Of a stretch of 64,000 nucleotides of DNA, positions 11,571-26,500 are shown piece by piece. The stretch's first letter is position 1, and every line of letters starts with the position of its first letter. Source of the stretch: Augochlora pura. Its lineage: Eukaryota > Arthropoda > Insecta > Hymenoptera > Halictidae. Location of the stretch: NCBI RefSeq assembly GCF_028453695.1, contig NC_135780.1, positions 4,402,001-4,466,000 of the forward strand. Reading direction: 5' to 3'. The notes under the pieces were generated by a model, which saw only the letters and a list, made by a program, of their open reading frames with translations, was not told the DNA's origin and ran no database searches. A program made the translations under genes and the position numbers.

Positions 11571-14500
11571 TGTCCGGCCCACATTCCATCTCGGCAGTCG
11601 GGACCGGGCAGGTAAGACGGGCCCGGTCTGGTGTCGAAAAGTCGTTAAGCCACGGTGTCCGTTTCCGGCCCCGGTTGTATTTGGTAAACCCGACAATGGG
11701 GATCGATGACAGTGTCGACGGGGTGCCGCCGGTTTTTCACGGTGGAAACCGGTGAAAAGCCGGCCCGTCTGACCCGGAAAATTGGCCTGTTGACTCAGGA
11801 CCAAAGAAACCTGGTAGCCCGTTTTCGTGGCGAAGTGTGAAGCTTTTCGTTCCTCTGTTCACCGTCTACAAACAAACACCGCGGCGTTTCCTTTGGGAAC
11901 GTTAATGGGAGCCATCGATCATCCGCGAGGGGTTGAAAAATTAGCTAAGAAGATGTTCCCGGTGCTTCGTCTCTATTTTAACCCTTCGCGTCTTTATTTC
12001 CACTCTTTGCACTCGAAGCCGTTGCAGCTCTAAATTCAAAATAGTTTCTCGGATATATATTGTATTTTTTTTTTTTAAATTAGTTATCTATTGTCGCATC
12101 AACCATTGGTGGGTTATATATTGTATTTTTGTTTTATATGATTTAGTACATTTGATTTATATAAAATTGATCAATTTCTTTTATTTGATCGTTGAATTTG
12201 TTGCAAATTATCATGATTTCATAAATTAAATTTTGGTCTTCTTCGAATTCATTCGAAGATTCATTTCAGTTAATTTTTGTTCGATTACTTTTTAATGTAA
12301 AATGACTACAAATTCATTGGGCTAGTACATTATTCTTTTATGGTTATATTAATTTCATTCGTCTCTTTTTATTGTATATTGCTGAGAAGAGTGTATTTAA
12401 ATATATTATATTAATTTAGGACGCGTGAGTTATGCTTTTTATTCTTCGACAGCGTACTTACAGTTGAAGATGCAGATGTTGCGCGTCAAGTTTGTTTGAG
12501 TAGCGCTTAATAGCTGCGCAGAACGTCGCTGATTGTGATTAATTAGGAGGAGAGGTCGCTGGAGTAATACGAAAATTTAGATTAATAGGGCGTTAGTGAA
12601 TTACGGGGTGGAATGTGATGAGAAACGGGCTGTGATATATCATTTGCTTAATTTCGATGAATGAATCCATTAAAATGGTGCTTAAGTAAAATCAAGTACG
12701 AAGTTCACTTAGAGATAATGCACATTGCACAATCGATACAAAATTCAATAAACAAAATACGTACAGAAAATAAAATAACTAAATAGATAAATATAATATA
12801 AATAAAAGATGTAATGAATAAATATGTAATGCAAATATAAAAGAAACAAAATATGTAATGCAAATATAAAATGAATAAAATATATAATACAAATATAAAA
12901 TAAATAAAATATATAATACAAATTTAAAATAAGTGAGACGTATAATAAACTCTACGAATTTATACGTAAAGATACATTTAATTTTCGCTGAACTGTTCCG
13001 AAAGATCAGCAACCATAACTTCCAAGAAAACCCTCGATCCAGGATTGTACGATCCAACTTGGAGATTTCTGGCGTTGGTAACAAAACGTCCGAAAAAGAA
13101 GAACAAAGGTGAAAACCGGTGCCCCAAGGTAAACACCTGCTGGAAATATTAAGAAGCCCGTGCGTTTTGCATCCGGCGGAAGAGAGCGAGGATCAATAGC
13201 GTTCTCCAGGACCCATCGCCGTCGAGTTTTTGCTCGCGAAGCCACACGGAATTCCGAAGAAGAGCGCGACGCTTCCCTTGGAACGAGGAACCATCCGCGA
13301 TGAATCACGCGCGCGCCGCGGCCGGAAGTCGGGTTAGTTCTGGGTTAGGATCGTGAATAATCCGGCGGTCTTGATTGACAAATCGTTCGCGGGACTCCTC
13401 TCTGATATCCTCGGCAATTGTTTCTGACCTCGGAGAACCCCGGCAATTGTCCGGGGTCGGAGGCGGCGGCGGCGACGTCGGCGTCTCCTCGAGCGGAGTC
13501 ATCGTTCGTCGCGCTCGCCTCGCCTCGCTGGCAGAAATCGCGAGGCGTGTTGCGTGTACTCGCGTGTACACCGCGCCGATGTAATTCCAACCGGCTTTGT
13601 AATCGCGAGAGGGAACGGGGGAGCAGCGCGTGTACGACATCCACGCGCGTGTAAGTGACAGTGACGTATCGTGGCGCCGGCGAGCCACGCGCTGTCCGCG
13701 AGCTGAATTTTCGAGCGGATACGGAACGGAGAAAATTCTTTGCTTCTAAAGGCAGTAACGTGGCGCGATTGTTCAAGTGGAAAATGTTCATGTGCACGAT
13801 CGTTGATCGCGATAGAGATAGTTGTATTTAGGATGAGTTTAGAATCTCTTTTTTTATCAGAATATTCGAGATTTTTCTTTGAATTAATTTTCAGTAGGTA
13901 CGTCTATTTTTCAAAAAGAGATGGTGTTATTTTTCCCTTGGAGATCTAAAGTAATTTGTTTGCCTTATAGTATTGCCATTTTATGTGACAAAGTGCTTTC
14001 TATGCATATGACATTAACTTCTGTGATTTGTACCAGCAATTTTACTTCTAAGAATTTTTTAAATCCAGACTTTGTTAGTATAAACATTGTTTTGAAATGT
14101 GATAGAACAATTTTAATGGTGCTTCAGAGTCGCCGCTCGAGTGCAAAGGGTTAAAACCCTTCGGATATTCACGATAAGGTCTATGCCTTATCGTAATCAG
14201 CGATCCGACGATTTTAATTAACATAAAGAGCCTCAGAGTCGAGAATGACTTGCAGCTTCTATATATTTTCAATTGAACCAAGGTTCACGAGCCGGCGACA
14301 CCGATAGTTGTCTTGAACGTTAGAGCCATACGATCCCGTTGTATCATGTAACGGATTATTGAGAGTCTCGAGAAGGGTCTACTCGTGTCACAAGATCGAT
14401 AAACGGATCGGTGTCGATGACTAGAGACCACGTTTTTCTTGCACGCTGTTATTAGGGTGTCCCGTAAGTACTTTCCCCGCCACCCTATGTACGATCTCGA

Positions 14501-17500
14501 GAGTATGCTCGATGAAAATCCGCGATACAGTGTGCGCGGGATAGTGGATGCCGCTAACATTCCTAGGACAACGGATATAACGAATAATAGAGATAACGAA
14601 TCGTATATAACAAAACAAATTAACCTTAACTCCTTGCACTATAATAACGAGTCAGACTTGTGGCGAAGACTTTATGCAAAAAAGAAATTCTTCCGTCATC
14701 AAAGTATAGAAACGAAGGTAAATAAAGACAATGTATGAAAGAAAATTGTCTGAAAATTATTTAAACTAAATTTACCCAATAAACTAAATTTTAATGAACT
14801 CATCCATCAAAATTAAATTGTAATTACCCCCAACTTCTGAACAATTTAACTTCAATAACAAAATTTCAATATAAAACTCAATTAAAAATCAAATTTAAAT
14901 AAAATTTTCAATTTAAATCAAAAAACCTAAAAATAATTCAATCAAAATTATTTAAACTAAATTTTAATAAACTCATCCATCAAAATTAAATTGTAATTCT
15001 ATTAGGAAATTTATTATCCTATTAGGAAAATTATTAAGTACGAACAAGTGCTAATCGTCGCAGCATGAAAGGAGCGACAGTGCAATGGGTTAAACAACAA
15101 ATATCATCTATTGATTTCACATTAAAAAAAGTAAGAAACTCATGGCACATCTTAATATATCCATCATCTTTCACCTGCAGTCAAGAAAACTCTGGTGCAT
15201 CGTCGACGAACGACCCATGTGACACGACAGTCTCGAGGCCGAGTTGCGTGGAACTCAGCCGCGAGAAGTATCTCCTGGAACAGCGAAAAGAAAGTCGCCA
15301 ATTGGCGATCGATGTGTACATTTTCATCCAGGAATGACGAACGTGATCGGAATGCTTAAGTACTAGGCCAGCCCCCACCGCCACCACCCCTTCTCGGGTT
15401 GATACGTAGGATATTTAACATTCCATGCAACGGATGCACGATCGTGCCTGCATGTTTATATCCTCTCCTGTAAACTATGCGATTCTCTTCGTTACGGGGC
15501 GCGACGAAAATGTCGCGACAACGGTCTTTAAATACTCCAAAATTAGGGCTATTAATCGCGCGATCTATTTGGAATATTTCCAAATTTATCGTAGACGCGG
15601 CGCGCCGGAAGTTTTCGGAGTACAGGGCGTTGCAAGAACGGGGTTACACGGTTTCGGTGGCGACCATGTCAAGACCGGGTGTGCAGGTTGTCGAGACAAG
15701 GGGAACCATTAAGAAACACCTGCTGTACTTAAGTGCCGGGTCGGTCGACTTTGTACAGGTTGCTCCGTGGTATAAAATTTTGTATTTGTACAGTTTGTAG
15801 CCAAAAGAAATCTTATACGCGAGGCTTCTTGACTTGAAAATTTAAATCCACGGTTATAGTGATCTGCGTAGTCCAGGCTAGATCAGATTGTCCCATACTA
15901 ATTCGTATATTATCAAGAAATTACTGATCAAATAAATTCATCTTTCCAGAAACACTGAGCAAATTTCCAAGGCACCTTATCCTTATACAAACCACAAATT
16001 TTTATACAAACCTAGCTAAATGGTAAATTCCCAACCAACCAAACTAAGGATCCACATCCTGTAAAAATCGACTCCTTGTCCCCCCATCGAGACTAGCAGA
16101 CTCGCTTAAAAACTTCAGAGAAATTCGAAGGTCCTTCTGACGAAAGGCTACAGTCAAGGCCAAAAGGTCCACGTGTCCCGAAATCAGGCCACGTTTGCAC
16201 ACGAGGTCGCCTGAAGCCACGGGTGCCGGCGAGAGCGGCGTGTAGACGGCCCTGCGCGCAACGTAGCGGAGTGTTGCATACCATCCGAAGAAGGGCCCCC
16301 ACCTGTTTCACTTCGGCAAGCTGAACGAACGAACGAACGGGTAGGCCGACGTCGGAAGGTGGGGGTGAAAGAAACGTCAGTAGGCGCGGCAGTTTTCTGA
16401 CGCCGCTTACCTAAGCAGCAACAGAGCCTGGGTTCCGCGTCCACGGCGCGCGAAACAGAGAGAGAAAAAGAGAGAGAGAAAGAGAGCCCTTCGTGCGTTT
16501 ACCCCGTGAACCCCGTGTGTGCACGGCCGCCGGCCCTGGCCTGATCGATAATACTAAACCGAACCGGGCTTGTGGCGTACGGTCCGCCGAACCGCAGTCG
16601 TTCCAGCTCGTTCTCCAAACGGGAGCGTCCTACCTGAAAGAGAGAGAGAGAGAGAGAGGCGGGCGACCTCTGGCTTCTCCTGCAAAGTGAGTCTCCAAGA
16701 TCCATGATCCAACGGGATCAATCTCGATCCCGCGGCGAAACCACGATCCCGTGTCGTCCACCGGGTCGACGTCGCTACCACGACCTGGGGAAAGTCGGCG
16801 ATCCTAGAGAAGCCGATTGATCGCACACCTGGTTAGCTTGGTCCCCGGGTCGACGGAACTCGCCCGGCCAGTTTCTAGCTCTGCCGGGTCGATTCGCGGC
16901 AGAGAAAGCGGCCGATCTTCGATCCGCATACTCTGGTGAACTGTGCGAACAGTGGTTCCGTTCTATACCGTTTACCTCGGCTGCTAGATTCGCCCGGGAC
17001 GCCCGTCGTAGATGGTTAGGGTGCAGTGTCTCTCTGTGCGGTCCGAGTGAGGTGTGTCTGCAAACAACTTGTGCTGCATCGTTTCCACGTAGAATACACC
17101 TCTCGTAAGAATAACACCTGTTCAAGCCATCAATCTACTTCGTATTGATCTTAAGTAGAACGTATCTCAATTTCAATCGTTGTGTAATTCGTCGGACGAG
17201 ATTGCATGGGTTAAGCTGTGCGGCAACGTTATCCTTCTGGAGTATGTAGTTCCTTCGGGAAGCCAAATACTACTGTTTTTAGTTTATACAAAAGTGCGTA
17301 CATTGAATCAGCTGTGACTCCGCGATCTTTATCTCAACTTCCATTTTATTTAGACGTCTTTAGGTATCGTATAAAATTAGTGACCAAAGAGTTGCATATT
17401 CTAGTTAAACACTTTCGCGAAGAACAATGGTTTGGCTCTTCGGCGACACGCCACAGCCAGCCGAGCCTCGCTGTCGTACGAACCGAATGCCTTGTCCGAT

Positions 17501-20500
17501 TCGGCATAGACTACTTTCTAAACGCACCTCGACCCATCTGCGCTCGAGAGTCAACACAGTCTCTGCAGAAAGGAAAACCGTTCTCCTCCGCGGTTCTTCT
17601 CGAGAACCACCGGGGCAATCGTGCAAAAGTGGCGGGCTCCGAAACGAGTCGTCGGTTGCCGCGAGCACGGTTTTCGTAATTGGAAGACGACGTAGGGAGA
17701 GCCTCGAGATGCTCGTTTCAGCTGTCCTTGAGCCTCTCGGAGAAAGGTTTAGCCATGCTCGACGCGGAGCAGAGCGTGAAACGCGAATCGCGGCCGTCGT
17801 GGCGGCTCCGCTCGGCTCCGTCGAGTTTTCGCGGATAGTTAGGTTATGTCAGGTTATGTTCGGGTTATTCGATTGTTTTCTTTTTTCGTCCGCGTCGTCA
17901 TGAATCCAGGAGGCTGACTGTTTCCCCGTGGGCTCGCCGCGCATCACGGATTTATTGATCTCGGCGCGGCGGCCACCGTCGGACCGTATGCCGGCCTCCT
18001 GATGACGGCGCGACGACGAAACGCTGCCTCCCGTTGTTGTTTGCGACAGAGAAATCAGCCGCAACGTATTTCTCGTTCGATCGTTTCGATCTTCCGACGG
18101 CGTTTCGTTTTTCAGGGACGTCACAGAACAACGCTGGAATTCATTACAGGCTTGCTGGGTCCGCTGAGCACCGGCCTCGCCGCTGTTGTTCCCGTGACAA
18201 ATGTGGCGTAATTAATGGCCGGGAATGATAACCGTCTTGCGACACACGGAGAAATACCTGTGACCAAGCGTTCGAACGGTCTCGCAATGTTACGCCGGCT
18301 GTGTTTGCTCGATGGAATATAACTGTGGAGTAGAACGTTGGTTCGTTTGTTCGACGATCGCGCGGCATTCAGCGGGGACTCGTGTCAGGGAAAGCCGCGT
18401 TTTAATTGGCCCGACGAGGATGTCGTCAATGTTATTAGCTCGCTCTGTTATTAGCACTTCGATAGCTGGTATTTATAGTTAGTCAAATGATCGCCTCGAT
18501 ACCTGCATTTTTCGATGATGCACGCTGAGAACTGGTTTCGCAACAATTGTTCCATTAAATCTTGCAGCACGATGGCATTGGCATTCGCGGCGTGCACGCT
18601 GCAGCGTCACCGTTTTGCGTTTGAAAAAATTGTGAATTTTAATGGAGGAGGATTTTGAATTTAAATTCAAGGGAATTCTGAATATAAATGTAAAAGAATT
18701 TTGAATATGTAAATGTGGAAGCAGCTTGAATTTTAATGTAATCAACTTGTGCAATATTACTACTAGACAACGCTGCTTGGTCATTTAAAAAAGCAATTTG
18801 AAATGATCAACGTTATACGGGATAAATTTACCAATGGATAATACCGCATCAATTTAATTGGACATCGAAAGGAACATTGATACAATCATTCTTCAAAGCC
18901 TTATAAATCAGTCGCCGCTGTTCGCGTATTTATGCGACACTCGCTTAAATCAGCGTTCCTACTTGCAGGCTATTCCAACGAACTTCGTCATCGCTTCTGT
19001 CACATTTTCCAGAAACAAAATATCTCGTCTCTCTAAAATTCTCGCAAGGATCGCGAGATCGCTGGAAAAAAAATCGTACGATTCCCATCGCGAATACTTA
19101 ATCCCCATAAATCAGCCGGTGTTTTCCTACGCGTCCAAGGAAAACACGCCTCGAAAACACGTTCTTTGATGCGCGCCTATCCGAGGCTGATTTACGAGGG
19201 ATCGAGACGATCCACGCGTTCGATCGTTGTTTTAGGCGGCGGACGACATCCTCGCGCGGCGGTCTGTCCACGCGGCGACGCATCTCCGTCAACCATAATC
19301 GCGAAGAGCCGCACACGGGCTCGTGGAAATAGCTCGTCCATCTGCGATGCACGTGTATCGAGTCGGAATAATTCGATGATGATTCATCGTGCGGTCGCCG
19401 CGGGCGATCGTTCGACGCACGTCTCTCGGAAACCGATTTCCATGCCGCGGCAGGCTTTCCGTCGGCCATGGGAAATTTCACGGTGTTTCGTAAGCGCCCT
19501 TCTTCTCGCGGAGCGATTCAATCGGTGCTCGGATATATTCGTTTGGCGTTAAATACGGCAGACCTTCGTATTCCTTGGAATTTGTTGCTCCGTTAGTCTT
19601 GCGGAAATTAAACATAACCTGACATAATTTGACATAACCTGAAATAATCTGGCCATGGGAAATTTCACGGTGTTTCGTAAGCGCGTTCTAATCGTAAATT
19701 GAATTCGCTCAAATCGTAAATTTAATTCGCTCTAATCGTCAATTTAATCCATCTAATCGTCAATTTTATTTACGCAGAAAACACGAAATTTGTTTTTCCA
19801 ACAATCATCCTCGGATCGTTGGTTCCGTTAATTTAGCGAGGACAGTTTTCCATGGCAAGACTGCTCGGGCCTCGTTCGCCATCGGTTGGCTCAGGTAATA
19901 AGCATTCTCGAAGGTGGCTCTGAAACGCTGAGAACCGACCCACTTTCGTAATTACTGGCTCATTGTTGCGGCGATGTATTGGCTGGTTCAGCGTAGGGTA
20001 CACCAGCCTTACGTGACCGACGCTAATCGAATCAAACCTCGTTGACGCCGGGTCATCGTTGCACAATGATAGATTGACACCGGTGGGTGGCGGATCCACA
20101 GAAATCCTTATTTCGCCAAACACGTCCCAGTTAACGTACTTACGTTCTCCAGAGTTTCGAAGAGCAGGTTTCAAATAATTGCATACGAAACGCGCGAAAT
20201 TATTTGGGATTTCGAGAACCGTTTGCACGATTAGCGTATAGGTGTGCTTGATTTGCTTATTCACTTACGGACCAGGTATATTACGTGCAGCTTCGAATGA
20301 GGACACAGTGTTCGTACCTTCAGACACAGAAATGACGAAGCCTTCAGCTTAGGCTTTTAACTGTAATCGATTAAACAATTTACACTGTAAAAACCTTTTG
20401 AAATATTGCTGGTTATATTTTCATACTTCTTTTCATACTTCTCTAATTTTGGTAGCTATATTCAAAAATTAATAAACGAAGATTTTACTTAAAATTCTCA

Positions 20501-23500
20501 TAAATCATTTATTAATGACTGTTCCAAAAACTCCGAGATAAAAAAGATATATTTAGTATTAAAAATTGTCCTGTTATTAATAAATTCGTGAATGAAAGTT
20601 TCGATTAAAATCGTTATAAATCCATCATTGGCAACTGTTTTTAAATTCCTGGCAAATAAAATCGTTTTCTGTCCGTTTTTGCACTGTCCATTTACAACAA
20701 TGGAATTGTAGTTCGAAGTCGTTTCCAATGATTTCTCCGTCGTTCCCGTGGACCGGTGTTTGAGCGCGACAACATGGCGGCCGATCGAAGGAATCGTCGA
20801 TCCAACATCACGCGCGGTTCGTTCAGTTTCTCCGTGGCCGCGCGCGCGCGCGAGCGCGGGGAGGACAAAGAGCAGCCATGGCTCCTCGTACGGTGAATTT
20901 AATGCGGAAACCCGTTTCGACTTTCACAACTGGCAGCGGCTCAAAGCCGCTCACTGTTTGTGGGTTCGACGAACAACCGTAGAACGGGCCACGCGGCTCC
21001 GCGCGGACCGTTGCACAAACCTAGGAATTTCTCTCCCTGTTTGATCTGGTCACTGACACGAAATTTTCAGCTCCCTTCCGCGCGGTGAACTTTCGTTCCT
21101 CCTTATATGGCGCGGACGAAACGCCGAGGAAGAGAAGACGCAACGGAGAATATTTTGTCAGAAATTATCAGAGATCACGCTGTAACAGTATTACATTGCT
21201 AGAATATTAACCCTTTGCACTCGGAGCCATTTTAAAAGTAAATCTGAATTAATTTTTCTGGTTCGTGGTATTTCCACTCTATTTAACAAAATAAATTTTT
21301 ATGCATAGAAAATTTATTCTTGCGAGTCCTACCAACAGTTTTACTACTTGAGAATATTTTACATCTAAACCTTATTGTTATAAAAATTATTTTGGAATGT
21401 AATGGAATAATTTTAGTGGTGACTCTAAGACGTCGCTAAAAATTATCATACCGTGTATCAAAATAATTTTTGTTAAATTTACTTATACTTAAGAAATTGT
21501 TAGACAGGTACATAGGTTGCAAAATTCGATTTTATAATGTTTAAGATGCTTCAGGTTATATAAAATGGAGAGATTGTAAGTCTGATGAAATATTTTGGAT
21601 TTCTGGTTAAAATGGTTTCGACTGCAAAGGGTTAAATTGTTAAACTAAATTCTTATACTGTTACATTAGAAAATAGAACTCTACAAAATCGTGCTACCCA
21701 CACAACACTGTTACTAACACAACCTTAATAACTCATAAAATTTAGTACGCTTAAGATTATTTTAGCTCCCCCAAAATTGTTTAAAAAAGAAGTCACGTAC
21801 TTCAGTCGTGCCAATCAAACATATACGAAGTCACTACAAAGTCGAAACAGAGCTCGACAAAACTGCATTATCTCCACAATATCGATACCAAAGCACTTGA
21901 TTTCGCATCGCACTGCAAATTAAATCACAGAAAATTAACAAATAGAATTTCAAAGAATTCTTTTCTAAAAAAGAAAAGAAACGCCAAGAACTATAACAAT
22001 AAAACTACAAGTTAAGAACTTCGACTTTTATCAAGTTACTTTAAAATCGTGCTCTAATAATTATCATTTAACATCATTATCGAGTATTTAAGATAACAAT
22101 CTATAGTAGTAGTTCGTTTCTATAGAATCAAAGGGTTCCTTTTTTAAAGCGACCGCGACATCGGTATTCTGGAGGGCTAGTCGAAGGCTAGGCATTTCTC
22201 GGAGGAAGCCCCGAGCGAAAAAACAGGTTTTCGTAAGGGAATCCACGGATCACCAGGGCGCCGTGACTGTTTCAGGTCCAGGAGCGATTGGAGGATCCTC
22301 CTCTCCACGTGAAACCGGTATGCTCGTCCGTCTGTGACATCGTCGACGAGGTCTGCCACGCGCTACGCGCCTCCAGGGACGAGAACGCGCGGGAACTTAC
22401 GCGGCTGTTGCGAAGCTCTCACCTGAAAGCTCTACTGGAGACGCACGACGCGGTCGTCGAGAGCAAACGAGCACCTCCGAAGCCGCAACCATTGCCGCCG
22501 ACGATGCCCACCAACGAGAGGACAGAGGCTGTGAGGATGGTCGGCCTTAGACGGCAGCCTGACGAACCTCTGGTGAGTTGCGTCTTCGAGCTCGTCTGCT
22601 TTTTGAAATATTTTCGTGTCGTAAGATCACAATCGGTGACAGAATAGGCATGTCAAGACAATTTGCAATCGGAGCAAATTAGTGTTATAATACATTTATA
22701 TTTAATATATTATATAGCTAATAAATTTCATATATTATATTATAATTTACATTCTTTTCCTGACTCATTTTCATTTGACACATCTCAATGCATTTTACGC
22801 GCGTGAAATTAAAATACTGCGACTCATGCATCAGCTACACTTTCATCTGCTTTTTAAACAAATTTGACGTGTTAAAATTATTTTCAATGAGGTAACAATT
22901 TTTAATGGCACCTTATTATTTACACTTTACCGACCGATCATTCGACAGTAAGCATTTACTTTACAAGATTCTTATTTTATCTGATTTATTTATTTCATTC
23001 ATCGAGGAAGGCGTCTAATATTTTAAGAATGATATAATAATACGTCAATAATAGATAGAAAACTATTTGTTGCCACGACGATTGGTATAAAATGTTGCAA
23101 AAAAGGATTTATACGCAGTGTTAACACACTGTCAATCAAGTGAGATTACAGTTCCAAGATATTATTTTACTTGACTTGTTAAAACATAATTGATCAAATA
23201 ATTTCCAAGACGTGACAATTTTTAATTTTAAATCTAATTAAAACATTGCGGGAGGATCCGTGCTCCCACAGCTTTACTTTCTCTAAAAACTACAATGCCG
23301 CGTTCAAGGAATGCAAACTGCTTTCCATGCGACACTTCAATTATATCCTTCAATTGCTGTGACGCTAAACATATGTACACTCCGGATAGAAATCGTTTGT
23401 TCTGGCAAAGTAACGCGGCGGTAGCGCCGCTTTCGTCGACGAGAACTGTTCCACGGCCGGTGGAAGCGATCCGAAACTGTGTTATACAGCCGTGCGCAAG

Positions 23501-26500
23501 GATTGGAAAATCGTTTCTTAGCAGCTTTGCCGTGGCGAGATCCTCCCACGTGGTTCGGACAGCGCCGCCATTTGTTTCCCGGCCGCGGCGGCGGCGGCAA
23601 ACGAAGAAAGTGGAGACGCGTTCGGCAATTAACAAAGATGCCGTTGTTTCGCGCGGACTTTCTCAGCGGCGCGCTAGCCACTTCTAGCGGTTTACCATTC
23701 CGTCACGTGAGAGAATTCCCATTCAGAATCGTACGCGATCGCGCGAAGAAAAGACGGAAATGACGGTACACTCGCGGCAGCACGTAAATACATTCGTTTA
23801 TTATCGTCGCTACGCGATGCCACGTGCTCGACGCGGACTTAAACGCGTTCCGGAGCCGCGACCGGCTCTGACAGCTCGGAGAAAAACGATAGAATTTGTA
23901 AACGGAGATACTAGAATATCCGGAGGACACCTGAGAACACCTTTCGATCATCGAGGACAATTTTAAATATTTCATCGACTTGACATCTTTGAGATCTCGA
24001 AATTCTTTTGAACAAACTTAAAACGTCGACGAACGATTTAAATGATATTGTTTGAAATATCCTTGTTATTTAATTTAATCGTTGTTACTTAATTTTATCA
24101 TTGTTACTTAATTTTATCATCGTTTGAAATAATCGTTCCTGATAATTATAAAATTATTCCTGGAATTTTATAATTTATATGCCACTGTAATTATCAGCTC
24201 TGATCCGTATCGACGTAAAATAATGCTACGTAAAATAGTTAATAAAAAATAATATTAAAAAGGAAGTACATACATCTTAACTGTGTTACTTCGAAGGGAG
24301 AATCCGTTTTGGCACTTTCCCTGTAATTGGAAGAGTATAAAAGCATTTAGCAGCTACTCCCTCGACGCTTTTGTTGACACGAGTTCGCGTTTTCGTAGGG
24401 TCTGACGGTGCAGGTCGACGAATCCGGCAACCTGATAATTGCCAGGATCCTCGGCGGCAGCACAGCGGCCCGGCAAGGGCTGCTCAGAGCCGGCGAAGTG
24501 ATCCTCGAGGTCAACGGGAAGGAAGTCCGCAACCCCGAGGAGCTTCAAGAAGCCATTCACGAGGCGAAAGAGAACCTGACGCTGAAGCTGGCGGCCGGAG
24601 TTGCGAGCGATGGCAACCGTCCCGTCAAATCGACGGTGAGCTGGACTACTTTACTCATTAACCTTAATATTTAAATAAACAAGCATTTGCAAATTACGTC
24701 TAATAATAAATCAAAGCACGATTTCTATTACAAGATGACAGGCGAATGAGTTCAACCGGAAGAGAAAGGAAAGAAAAATGTCAGTGCTTTTTTTAGAATA
24801 CAACATTCCTTATGAACAAAATTGTTTAATCATGGTAGAGACGTCGTCTATATTAATTTATCGATTGGAAAATTCTATAAAAAAGACGTTTTAATCATCT
24901 ACAAGCTAGAATTTATATTGTTTGCTAATATCTTTCTCTAAATTTCATTGAATCAATATTAATCAATCGAATCAGTTTTCTTAATTGCGCTGTTAAAGTT
25001 CGAACTTCGATTTGTTGACGAACGTTTTATGATTTCGTTTCTGTGGTAATGTTTGAAGCACGAGCGACTGGATAATTCGCGTCGATGAAATCTAAATCAA
25101 CTCGCTTTGACTTTCCCGCGGTCGATATTTCAAGTGGCCGCCCCGCCTGGCAGAAGGAGGCTCGTGATAAACGATGATCGTAGGCGTTTTACGGCGGCGT
25201 AAAAGTCCGCTAGAAAAAAGAAAAAAAAAACGGCACGGTTTTACACCGTTTATATTTCAGTCGCCAAGTGCCGATTTAACGGTACCGAAGTCTCGCCGCG
25301 ATTTTTTATCGTCGTGAACGATCAACGGGACTGGACGAAGCTTAATAAATAACGCGATTTCCGCGGCTTTATCGCTTCTAGTCCCGTGTTTATCGCGACG
25401 AGATTGGTTTCCGTTAACAACAGCAATTAAACTGTTCCGCTAAATACGATTATTATTTCATCCCTTTCAGGATCGAAATCATACTCTGTTCTGCAGTAAG
25501 AATAATAAAGAATCTGAGACGTAAATAAATTTGAGGTACAAATTTTTCGTGAAAAGATGATTATAAACAGAGAAGTTTGCGTCATTATAATTTAAAGAAA
25601 ATAGTACAAGTGATGCAGTTATTAATCATTTTTCACGAAATTGAATATCTATAGTTTGTATATTTGTTAGAGTTCGAAATAAAAATTGTCTGGATTAATC
25701 GCGAGGAACACAAATTAGTTGAAACGTTCTGAAAAGATGGAAATATTGTAACAATATAACTTACGTGCTTATAACACTTTAGTAAATTTATGTATATATA
25801 AATTATATATTTTACAAATGTCTTGTATTTAAACGAAATACTAAGAACACCGTCCAAAGCAACCTAGATAATCTTCGAGTAGATCGCGAATACCATCAGA
25901 CTGATTAAATAACAAAATATCCAATGAAACTAACCAATCAAAATTAAATAATTTACGTAAGTTCGATAACAAAAACTGAATAATTTGCCCAAGTAAAACG
26001 AGAGATTCTAAAGCGTCGTTCTGCGGTTTCCAGTGTTACATGAGAGCCCTATTCGACTACGACCCCGACGAGGACACGCTGCTGCCTTGCAGGGAGATCG
26101 GTCTGCCCTTCCAGAAGGGGGACGTGTTGCAGATCGTTGACCAAGCGGATCCGAACTGGTGGCAGGCGAGACGCGTCGAGGGGGAGGGTCTCGGTCCGCC
26201 GGGCCTGGTGCCGTCCCTGGAGCTCGAGGAACGCCGGAAAGCGTTCGTTCCGCCGGAGGCGGACTTCGTCCACAAGATCAGCATCTGCGGCACCAGAATC
26301 TCGAAGAAGAAGAAGAGGAAGATGTACCAGTCGAAGTCTAACGGCGAGTTCGACGGCGCGGAGCTGCTCTTGTACGAGGAGGTCGCGCGAATGCCGCCGT
26401 TCAGGCGCAAAACGCTGGCGTTGGTCGGCCCCAGGGGCGTGGGACGCAGAACTCTGAAGAACAGGCTGATCAACAGCGATCCCGAGAAGTTCGGCACCAT

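Larger units (their letters stand above)
8383..22275 (+). other. vari intron 2 (13.9 kb)
   Basis: The largest intron. It contains the 20-bp, 29-bp and (CT)n repeats, the MITE copies at 13845 and 21211, the transposase-like remnant at 14453 and the 34-bp direct repeat. CpG-rich islands lie at about 9930-10620, 11300-11900, 13200-13740, 16080-17060, 17420-18400, 19100-19550 and 20740-21130. Open frames in the islands occur on both strands and match nothing I recognise. The islands could be enhancers or further alternative promoters. Confidence 0.6.

Noticed and set aside
11979..12020. TTAA-CCCTTCGCG and CTCTTTGCACTCGAAGCC as another MITE copy
   Set aside because: It resembles left ends of the TTAA family, but no matching right end could be found nearby.
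13305..13797. Overlapping frames of 127 and 150 codons in a GC-rich block
   Set aside because: Open on both strands because of CpG composition; no known domain and inside a vari intron.
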